From Panorpa germanica (taxonomy: Eukaryota; Arthropoda; Insecta; Mecoptera; Panorpidae): DNA of 64,000 nt. The notes below the pieces were generated by a model. It worked only from the letters and a program-made list of their open reading frames with translations. It did no database searches and was not told the origin of the DNA. The stretch covers positions 22,889,807 to 22,953,806 of the forward strand of contig OY783206.1 of assembly GCA_963678705.1 (NCBI GenBank), read 5' to 3'. Every line of letters begins with the position of its first letter. Position 1 is the stretch's first letter. The translations under genes and the position numbers were made by a program. Below, in pieces: positions 56,090-64,000 of this stretch.

Positions 56090-56640
56090 TAAACTTTTGA
56101 CACATAATCGTTTTAAATAAATTACGAGTTAGGTTATTACAGTGATTTGTTTACTATAACATAAATACTTGACAAAAATTGTTAATTACGGGTAATAAAC
56201 GTTCTGATACGTTCACACTGAGCATTGTAGGTTATGTTTTAATGTCATATAGCCCGGTCAATATAGACATTTAAAATAACAAAAGTTCCCGGAGAGCCAA
56301 ATGTTTTTGGAGAGCTGAGGTTTATCATTACAAATAAAGTTTTAAAAATCCCCATCGATTCTATGTGTGCTTCAAAAGTTTTTCGGAGTCAAAGTCAAAA
56401 TTTTAGGTTTTTTGGATTTTTCTCGAAAACGGTAAGTTTCATCAAAGAAAACCTCAAACCAAAGTTGTAGATCTTAAAATTCTCTACAAAAATGGTTCTT
56501 GTGAAAGTTTTTCTAAGAGTTACCATTCCTGAGATATCGCGATTCTAAGAGTCACATTATACATGATATGCACATATAAGTTATATAGGTTATGTTTTAA
56601 TGTCATAGTTATCAACGCATCTGTGTACGATACATATTTT
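56090..56640 (+). repeat. Family 7 repeat split by a 336-bp insertion
   Basis: The left part ends TAGGTTATGTTTTAATGTCA (to 56249) and the right part restarts with the same string at 56586 before continuing GTTATCAACGCAT. The unsplit copy is at 7165-7365. Confidence 0.75.
56250..56585. mobile_element. 336-bp insertion flanked by 22-bp direct repeats
   Basis: It starts TAGCCCGGTCAATATAGAC and ends CACATATAAGTTATA. The flanking 22-bp repeats are at 56228-56249 and 56586-56607. There are no inverted ends and no poly-A tail. The interior (AGTTCCCGGAGAGCCAAATG, CTCGAAAACGGTAAGTTTCA) is not matched elsewhere in the window. The mechanism is unclear. Confidence 0.65.
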
Positions 56641-57148
56641 TAGAATAAGAAGATTAAATCAGTGTGAAAGACAAGGATAGCATAAGATACATATGGATTG
56701 ATTAATCGAACCAGTGGATTATAGTGCTGTACTTGTTGTACAATAGAATACATAATTTAACTATACAGAATAATACAAATATTAAAAAACATTAAAATTA
56801 CCGAAAAATATGCAGATCATGGCTTAAAAATCACCAAAAAAATCTTATCCAATATTTAAAATACGTTTTTAAGATTATTCTATTTCTTATTGAGATATTC
56901 TTTAGTAATTTTATAAAATTTAATACGTTTATGTTTTTGCAAATATTTTGAATCAGAATTTCTCCTTCCATGCTTGCAGATAGCTTCATAGCTATTTACA
57001 TATTCCCGCTCTTTCTTCTTCTCATGGTTCCCCCTTCCTTTGCACACATATGGGATAAACATCTTGTACGAGAATCGAGTACACTGTTAAACTTACATAA
57101 GTATAATACAATTTTAACATTAACTGTTTTTTACGATCGTCTTGAAAA
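56641..57148. other. No feature recognised
   Basis: AT-rich; short frames on both strands near 56880-57170 overlap each other. Confidence 0.45.
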
Positions 57149-57149
57149 T

Positions 57150-57425
57150 TTAAATTTATATGTCCTTTATACGTAGAAAAAGTTTCAATACTCCTTGCGT
57201 TACTGAATTTTTAGATTTCGACTGTTAAAATGTGTATTTGTAACATGCAAACCTTACACTGACACCGACGGATGTTTTGTTATATAACAATGGTAATTTT
57301 CTTACGATTCTTTGAAAAACTTAGAATCATTCATTGAGAATATGACAAATATTCTCCTGTAAATACAATTACAGCAAGCAGTGTTCGTTTTTTATAAAAT
57401 ATGTTAAAAGTGAGCTACTTTTAAT
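57150..57425 (+). repeat. Family 3 dispersed repeat, copy 5
   Basis: GTCCTTTATACGTAGAAAAA, CTTACACTGACACCGACGGA, GGTAATTTTCTTACGATTCT, GAATATGACAAATATTCTCC and GTGAGCTACTTTTAATCG in the family order. Confidence 0.65.
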
Positions 57426-57604
57426 CGTTTTCGACTAATCGTTCGCAACACTTCACTCACACACTAAAACTCAACATAAACAAGTCGTTTCTTAGTCAGT
57501 GGAAGAATGTAAGGTTGCCAGATTCGAAAAACAACGCACTAGTATTATTTTCTTATTTCTACGCATGAGGGACAGAATGAAAGGGTTTTATTGTACACAT
57601 GTTA

Positions 57605-58327
57605 TTAAGGGGGTGGGTAAGGTTTCAACTTTATTTTTCTTTCACTTTATTTAAAAAAAATTGTATTATTGTAAAACATATTAAGTTTATTGTGTGAAAA
57701 TTTGAAGTCGATTGGAGTAAAACCGTCGGGGTATATAGGGATTTAAGTCTGTACCTCTCTTATGTGGTTTCGTCTTACTTTGAAATTTTTAAATACGGTT
57801 TCTCACAGATAGCTTTTTCAGAGTCGGTGCCCTCTATTGCTCAAAATCTACTGGACCGATTCTTATAAAATTTTGCACACAATTTCTTTACATAAATGCC
57901 GAGGTAACGCTGTCGAGTTTTTATTTATTTTAACGTATTTTAAAATAACAAAGTTTCTGATTTTTTTCATGAAAAATCGGTATTTTGACTTTCAAGTGCT
58001 GTGAAAAATAAAAAAAAAGAGAAAAACTCGACAGCGTTATCTGTAAAAACTTATCAACTAATGAAATCATTTTTGTTTTTCGATTTCAGATAATCCAGTG
58101 ATGAGTTATGAGTGGGACCTGCGTGAATTAACCGATTTGCACCTTTTTGTGACGTTTGCGAAGATTCGCTGTCAATGCCTCATTTCTGGACATTTATTTA
58201 TGAAAATTTCACAAAGTATTCTTCAAATATCATTTTATCATGTGGTTATTATAGAAATAGTTATATATATATATAAACATTATCGAAAATATGCACTGTT
58301 TTATCATTTTGACCTTACCCCCTTTAA
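57605..58327 (+). mobile_element. Family 4 TTAA-flanked non-autonomous element, complete (715 bp)
   Basis: The element 57609-58323 starts GGGGGTGGGTAAGGTTTC and ends TTGACCTTACCCCCT, with TTAA on both sides (57605-57608, 58324-58327). The inverted ends are short and imperfect. TTAA duplication is known for piggyBac and Kolobok elements; which applies is not determined. A second copy, inserted at a TTAA in a family 5 repeat, lies at 35917. No transposase. Confidence 0.75.
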
Positions 58328-58925
58328 CATGTTAGTTTACATGGCGTATATCAATATGTACTACCCATATTTTCTTATATTTTTAGCAGTACATTATACA
58401 GCTCATGTCAGCCCTATTGTTGGGACAACAATGGGACATATTACACACACAAATATACCAGAGTAAAACGCTGCTGGTTAGTGGGAGGGGTAGTACGAGG
58501 AGGGAGGGCGCATCCAGTCACAGGCAGCAAAGACTCAAGACGTGTTCTGACTTATTACACACAAAAGCAGATAAGAGCTTATTTGACGCCAGCGAAGGGT
58601 GGTTTTTGCGTTTGCGTTTGAGTTTAATTGAAGACTTTTTTACCACTCTGTAACTACAATTAGGTTTCTCTTTTTTTCTGTGAAGTTTTATTTATTTTGC
58701 GGTAGCACTGTGTATGTGAAAATGTTTTCTTTGATATGCGTTGTGTTAGATTTTAATTCGTTTATTTTTGAACAATTATTGCGCTTTATTTCTTGAATGA
58801 TTCTAATCATGGCGCACATTCACTGCTATAACTCTTTAGAATCATACAAATCTATTAGACAGTCTCTATTGTCACTTCTTGTTACACATTACGGCCCTCG
58901 CACCCCCCACCCCACTGTTGTAACC
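58328..58925. other. No gene recognised
   Basis: A purine-rich patch at 58475-58520; no convincing exon. Confidence 0.45.
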
Positions 58926-58929
58926 ATAG

Positions 58930-59112
58930 AGATAAAAGCAAAGAGAGAGAAAAACGCCGAGTGGCTTATCTGTCCCTTTCTAGCCGAACCGCTGCTGCTG
59001 ACTTGGCTGATAGGTTGTGAGGTAGGGGTAAGCGAGCAAGCAGACGCAGTGCTCTGCTAGAAAGAGACACAGAGGACTTTCGGTAGCTATTTCTCTCTTT
59101 GCCTTTATCGCA
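58930..59112. mobile_element. Inverted-repeat element of about 183 bp
   Basis: GATAAAAGCAAAGAGAGAGA at 58930 is matched inversely by CTCTCTTTGCCTTTATCGC ending near 59111, and CCTTTCTAGC (58976) by CTAGAAAGAG. The loop is G+C-rich. No target duplication is visible. Confidence 0.5.
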
Positions 59113-60432
59113 GTATTCAGCCTCTTGCGCTATTCTTATACGTCTATGATTGTAACATCACAAATTTGAAATTAAAAAAAAATATGGTCTTGTTTTTATG
59201 TTTTTTGGTAGAATTTTACATCGAAAAAGCTTACTTTTAGTACCTTATCATTAGTACCCTCATTTGCCTAATTTAACAGTTTTAAAGCATCTAGCGGAAG
59301 TTAGGGCCCAAGGGAGGGTTCCGGCAATAGTGAATGTTAGTTTTTAACAATATTCTGTTAATGAGATAAGTTTTTTGCCGTTTTTTTGTTTAATGAGACG
59401 TATTTTTAGCACTTACTACCTGTAAAAGGTACCTGCTTTCAAACTAACAAGCACGCATACGTTTTTAATTAAATAGTGTAATATGTAGTATTTAGTACCC
59501 AGTAAATATTTTGGTGAAATGGCATAGCTAGTAGAAGTTCCAGTCAAGAAATCAATTCGTTTTCACTCAGATTTCAGATAGATGTCACCTATGAAATAAA
59601 AATTGTCAGAATCTTTTTATAAGAATATTCTTTCTCTTTCTAACATCATACATTTAAATGGAGATATAGTTGTTGTCTCTTTTACATTTGAAAATATTTA
59701 TTTTCTATTAATTTTATAGAGAAAGAAACAAGATATATCTGCCTCTGTTACACTGATGGTTTATTTGCAACTTCATTCAATACTGGTACGGTAGTGAAGC
59801 CAGGTGAAGTGATTTTGTTATTTGTAGTTCATAACACTGACATTCCTTGAACGAGTGAAATTAAATTGAATTGTTTTATGACGCTTTTGATCTTCAATAT
59901 GATGTCAAAGTGACTCCAAAATGTTTACTGGGTATTTATTCTCAAAATTTCAGCTTTGCCTCTTCTCCTTTTTATATATAGCTTACCCCATCCAAACCAA
60001 AATAATTATTTCAGAACGTATATTTATTTCGTTAGCTTACAATTGATTTTTTTGTTTCAATTTTGTTATTCAGCCGATGATTTCATCTTGCTTTGCGTAA
60101 TATCGATGTTTATTTCTTGAAATCTGAAACAAAATTGAAAATTCTATAAATAACCAAAACAGCAATATATGAAAACGGAAGGAGTCTTCTGAGGAACTTC
60201 TCCTTCCATACCGCAACCAAAATATGCCTTCCAAAATGAACTCAATTTTAATTTAACCCCAAAATCAGTACGGGTTCTACTTTCCAGTAGACCAGTTGCT
60301 GTAAATAAATTAGTGGACAGCTCTAGCTCAAATTTGGCATCGTAATTGAGTACAGCGCTACGAACTTACGGAATGGATAAGATTTTTATATTTTAAATTA
60401 CAAATTTCCGTTAGTTTTTGCACACACCTTTG
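59113..60432. other. No gene recognised; possible 3' region of the downstream minus-strand gene
   Basis: Minus-strand AATAAA signals (TTTATT on the plus strand) near 60021 and 60109 could end the transcript of the 60433-60720 gene. Otherwise AT-rich. Confidence 0.45.
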
Positions 60433-60720
60433 TCACAGTTTAATTGGTTCATCATCATCCGGTATTTTTGGGACCAACTTTTCCCATCCTCTACTGTTAT
60501 TTACAGGGCATTCTCCGTCCTGCTGCGGTAGGGGCTGCCTATTTACGGAGCACCTGCAAGTGCAAAGTTGTGCAATTCCAAGTCTCTTCACACTTTGGCA
60601 ACACGTTGCGTTCAAATTTTTGCCGCATGTCTTTTGCGGGTCGAATCTATCGCCTAATGTATAGCTACACACAAATGGGACAATGATGAGCAAGAATAAA
60701 CCCGCGTAAAATTTGGACAT
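60433..60720 (-). CDS. Small secreted cysteine-rich protein, 95 residues
   Basis: On the minus strand ATG at 60720 (A at -3) opens 95 codons to TGA. A three-codon longer frame would need a TTG start and is not preferred. Residues 1-19 (MSKFYAGLFLLIIVPFVCS) form a clear signal peptide, with cleavage likely near Ser19. The mature part has seven Cys (residues 32, 40, 41, 53, 55, 57, 71), including a CC and a CTCRC cluster, one strong N-glycosylation site (NAT at 37) and an acidic tail (IPDDDEPIKL). Odd cysteine number suggests a dimer or one free Cys. There is no transmembrane segment. The family is not recognised; effector, venom-type, antimicrobial or cuticular roles are all open. An intron ending at TTGTTTAG just before the ATG, or a TATA box at 60765-60771, could mark the 5' end. 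Confidence 0.62.
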   Translation of the reverse strand: MSKFYAGLFLLIIVPFVCSYTLGDRFDPQKTCGKNLNATCCQSVKRLGIAQLCTCRCSVNRQPLPQQDGECPVNNSRGWEKLVPKIPDDDEPIKL

Positions 60721-60750
60721 TCTAAACAATTGATTGAATTTTGTGGAGAT

Positions 60751-60771
60751 ATTTATACGGCTGATTTTATA
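60751..60771 (-). promoter_or_regulatory. TATA-like motifs upstream of the cysteine-rich gene
   Basis: Minus-strand TATAAAA (60771-60765) and TATAAAT (60757-60751) lie 45 and 31 bp before the ATG. The farther one would leave a short 5' UTR of roughly 15-20 bases. In AT-rich DNA such motifs arise often by chance. Confidence 0.3.
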
Positions 60772-60944
60772 TTAATTGAATAATGCTTTTGTTTTCAAAG
60801 TGACTATTACTTTAAAATTTATAGGCTTACTTGATTGATCTGTTGTAATAATATCTAACGCGCCCTGCACTTCCTTTTAGGTAAGTTCCCAAGAAAATCA
60901 CTTTTCTTACGATCATCTTGAAAATTAAATATATATTCATCTGG

Positions 60945-61735
60945 GTACAACCCCGCCATTTTTAAACTAAGCATTACACATATACCTAAATATGACCTGC
61001 ATAAATTGCAACCCTTTTTCAAAGGCTAGACTAGGGATGGCGATTTTACTTAAAAAAGATCGAGTTGAGATTCTTTTGAAGATTGTTTTGAAAGATTCTT
61101 TTTGAGTTTTTATATAAAAAAATGACACTGACCTAAAAAAAAACAATCTTTTATCGATTTTACTTTTATTAAATTTGTAAAAAAATACAAGTCTTTCTTA
61201 TAATTAAAGAATAAGTGAAGAGTGATTTTTGATTAATCAATAAAATCATGTAGGTTATTTATTATAGAATAAAATAATTATATTTCTTCCAATATTTCTT
61301 GTTCAAGCTTATAATATATAATTGAAATAATTGTACAGTTACTATAGTTATTCTTACAAAAAAAAAAGAATCGAATCTTGATTTTCGAGTGTTTGAGATC
61401 GATTCACGAGATCGATCCATTGCTTAACATCGATTAAAAAAATCGATTCTTCGATTAATCGATCTCAGATCGCCATTCCTAAGCTAGATAGTAAAGAACC
61501 GCTCAGATTTAGTCTAGCACTCTAAATTACAGTAACTACTTTTCTCTTTTAATTAGTTCACCTCTCCGAAGACTAACGTACTTAGTTTCTTCACGGTTAG
61601 TAATCTATTTTCAAAAAAATTAAATTAAGTTTAGATATAAGAGAATAATTGTATTTACAGTGTTTTAAATTCAACTAATAAATATTCTGAAGCAATAATA
61701 CTACCTACAGTAATTAATAAACTTAACTATATATT
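60945..61735 (+). repeat. Family 8 repeat, copy 3, interrupted by a hAT-like element
   Basis: GTACAACCCCGCCATTTTTA to AAAGGCTAGAC on the left and the GAAGACTAACGTACTTAGTT core on the right match 2650-3030. The TATA-like part of the core is deleted here. Confidence 0.6.
61032..61481. mobile_element. hAT-like non-autonomous element, 450 bp
   Basis: TAGGGATGGCGATTTTACTT at the left and AGATCGCCATTCCTA at the right are inverted ends. Flanking octamers GGCTAGAC and AGCTAGAT agree at six of eight positions. The right end is rich in ATCGATT repeats. TAGGGATG-type ends with 8-bp duplications fit hAT elements; the assignment is inference. Confidence 0.65.
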
Positions 61736-62756
61736 TATTAATGTCCTTAGAAGGAAATTTATTCAACCAACTTTAATTAAATTTATCTTTAGATCGAAAC
61801 GGTTAATCGACTTCAAATTTTCAGGGTATTTTGATAATGATATCCTTTATAAATCTACACTTATTGATACTATTATACTAATAAGGTTAGTCCACAACAA
61901 AGTCCTTAAGATAGGGTCTTTCAAGAAGAGGTATCATTTAAATTTCGCGCCATTTTTTAACTGTTAACATGAAATCATCATGGCGGTGATATTTGACAGA
62001 TATTGTGCTCCATTACTAACCTCAGAGTTTGTAACACTCAAGATTACAATAAAAATACCACCATTTTTAACGAAAATATTACGTTTTGCTGTTGATTTAA
62101 AATGTTCCCATCGCCCGTACTGCGTTACTAGATAAATGTCTGTATACTATATCAGCTTCCCCTCTTCCCCTCTCTTCCTCACGTACTTTTTCTCTAAGCT
62201 GCGTGTTAAGTCAATTAAATAATCTCAAGATTTAGTTAGTTAGTGCACAGAAACAATGCACATTGATTTGATCTTGTATGTTACTATATATTATAATTTT
62301 CCAAGTTATTCTAACCTTGATTTCATCATTTTTGTTTGTTCTTACTTGTTTGAACATGTTCTAACATTTATTCTAAATAATACATAACCTAGAAACGCAG
62401 GAAATTGTCATTGAAAATCAAAAACAACTTTCAAATTAATATGTCGTTCAATTATAGCACAACTGCTAATTATAGCTACCTCATTAATAGATTTAGCAGC
62501 CAATAAAATAAATCATTTTTCATTAATAGAGGATTATTTTTAAATATTTAGTCTATATTTATTTAATAACATGTATTTAATTAATTTTACAATTCGTTTG
62601 AATCTTACTTATTCAGTTGAATTAAAACTTTTCTTAGTTTTATACCTTTGTATGCTGAGTCCTTATGAAACTTTGATAACTTAAAAACTATCTTAAGGCA
62701 ATGTCAATTATCTTCGATAAAAATTGATCTATTGCTTGTATCAAATTAACACATAA
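61736..62756. other. No feature recognised
   Basis: AT-rich; a CCCTCTTCC-rich patch at 62155-62185. Nothing supported. Confidence 0.45.
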
Positions 62757-63246
62757 GTTGACATTATTTAGACATGAGTGTACTAAATGTGTTGTACTTT
62801 TAAAGAGCGACATAAACATGCGACACTAATAAAACCCTTACTTTTGCTATTTTTTAAAATTCTAGACAGTATTTTTATGAAACAAAAATGTTTCAATTAC
62901 TCGGCGGAACGTCTAAGAAGATTGCGATTTTGAATGTGATCTCGAGCAAATGGATATAGTATATCTCAGTATAATCGCAGTTGTGTTTATAAAATATTTA
63001 AAAATGGCGTTTAAATGGACAAATGAAATGACTGTTTGACTAAGTTAGCACGAGACACCTTGTTATGCTAAATAACTGAGTTTTATTACTTTTTTTTTCT
63101 AAACATATTTTTTTCTAAAGCAGGTTGAAGAAATTCGTACGAAATATGAAAGCTTCCGACGTATTAAGTTGCATGCCGCACCAGTGTGGACGTGTTGTAC
63201 AACTTCTTGCAACAAATGTTGGATGTCGCATGTTTAAGTCTCACGT
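62757..63246 (+). mobile_element. Family 6 element, copy without the 482-bp insertion
   Basis: TTTAGACATGAGTGTACTAA, AAAAATGTTTCAATTACTCG, GAAAGCTTCCGACGTATTAA and TCGCATGTTTAAGTCTCACG are collinear with 7920-8815. The left terminal repeat is missing. Confidence 0.65.
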
Positions 63247-63259
63247 ACTTTACACATAT

Positions 63260-63475
63260 GTAACTTGCGCAATAGTTTTAAAATGATGCACCACTGGCAC
63301 TCTGCATCCTTGTCTGATAAACGGTGTAGTGCACTAGCTCCCTCTCGCTCTTATCCATCTTTAACAGTTATCAACCCCTATTTGCGGGCACTTTTACATA
63401 AGCCACTATACCCCATCGAGTAGAGATAAAAATTAGCTTTAATTTAGTAAACAACTTATTAAGAATCGAGATTAA
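63260..63475 (+). repeat. Family 9 dispersed repeat, copy 2
   Basis: GCGCAATAGTTTTAAAATGA to AACTTATTAAGAATCGAG follows the order of 24883-25095. Both copies contain a CTCTCGCTCTTAT block. Confidence 0.6.
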
Positions 63476-64000
63476 AATGTAAAGAGGCAGAACTCCTACT
63501 CAATGCGGTACAGTTATTCCAATTAGAACTGTTTCAATAATTTTAAATATTTTTCGCCACTCAATCAAATCACATCAGTATCTAATGATGCTCTTTATAC
63601 TCACACACACACAGACACACACACATTTATATTACTTCATTGTTTTAAAAATAATTAAGAATTAAATTTTTGTTCTTGAATATATTTACATAATAAATAT
63701 AAAAATATATAAACAACTTTTTTATGAATAAATTAACTTAAAAACTAGAAAATAATAATTTTAGAAAAATTCATGGTAAAATCTAATAAAACATAGAGCC
63801 AGTGTTATGCAACTAGCCCCCTCTCAGTCACCTAACCCTCCCCCCTTTCCCCACCAAACAATCTCTTCGACAGTTTCTTACTTTCCGCTCTCTTCTCTGC
63901 TCTGTTGCTGTTATTCAAATGTTCAATGTACTAGGGCAACGTTCATCGTGTAACAAAGAAAGCGTTTTGTCTGTTCTGCCACTTTTTGTCACGTGACACT
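63476..64000. other. No gene recognised; CA microsatellite
   Basis: A CA-rich run lies at 63601-63627. C-rich patches occur near 63835-63860. Nothing else is supported up to the window edge. Confidence 0.5.

Noticed and set aside
60721..60729. A three-codon longer form of the cysteine-rich protein
   Set aside because: It would start at TTG; the ATG at 60720 has A at -3 and gives a cleaner signal peptide.

Overview
The window is AT-rich (about one third G+C by eye) eukaryotic DNA. It has no operons, no compact coding and no bacterial signals. The transposon families present (Ty3/gypsy, Jockey-like LINE, mariner, PIF/Harbinger, hAT-like, TTAA-site elements and many non-autonomous inverted-repeat elements) point to an animal, most likely an insect or other arthropod. 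The species cannot be named from the sequence. Most of the 64 kb is a mosaic of decayed, nested repeats in intergenic or intronic DNA.

Repeat families used below (names are mine). Family 1 is an inverted-repeat element with ends GGGCTTGTGTCC, flanked by AT dinucleotides; it has a long form 1L (about 633 bp), a short form 1S (about 490 bp) and relatives 1C carrying a TGACGTCA palindrome. Family 2 has ends CATTCYCACTCAC. Family 3 shares a GGTGTCGGTGTAGGGTTCG core. Family 4 is a TTAA-flanked element (57609-58323). Family 5 shares a TTTTTCGTATCGTA start. Family 6 is an inverted-repeat element (7853-8815, 62757-63246). Families 7 to 11 are two-copy or few-copy dispersed repeats.

Layout: 1-9.8 kb holds family 1 copies, an 80-bp tandem array, a LINE remnant, and a family 6 element carrying a nested 482-bp TTA-flanked element. 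10-13 kb holds nested family 1 elements and a 1.2-kb hairpin of two opposed family 2 copies. 14-21 kb holds a hAT-like repeat pair, an open frame that may be an exon, a purine-rich tract and a 126-bp element with 8-bp target duplications. 22-29 kb is the most gene-like part: two minus-strand candidate exons with GTAAGT donors and compatible phase, several G+C-rich patches, a tRNA-like SINE head and a mariner remnant. 32.0-35.6 kb is a nearly intact-looking but internally deleted Ty3/gypsy element with apparently identical 614-bp LTRs, inserted at a TA microsatellite. 36-58 kb is again layered repeats, including a Harbinger deletion derivative with a transposase N-terminus, a complex inverted-repeat cluster near 47-48 kb, a hAT-like element with an internal minisatellite and a TTAA element. 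60.4-60.7 kb holds the best host gene candidate, a small secreted cysteine-rich protein on the minus strand.

There is no evident multi-gene system. The main biology is transposon layering: two independent long family 1 elements inserted at the same CAATTG site of related elements, and several nested insertions whose empty sites lie elsewhere in the window. The two most plausible host coding signals are the secreted peptide gene and the split minus-strand model at 27.4-22.7 kb.
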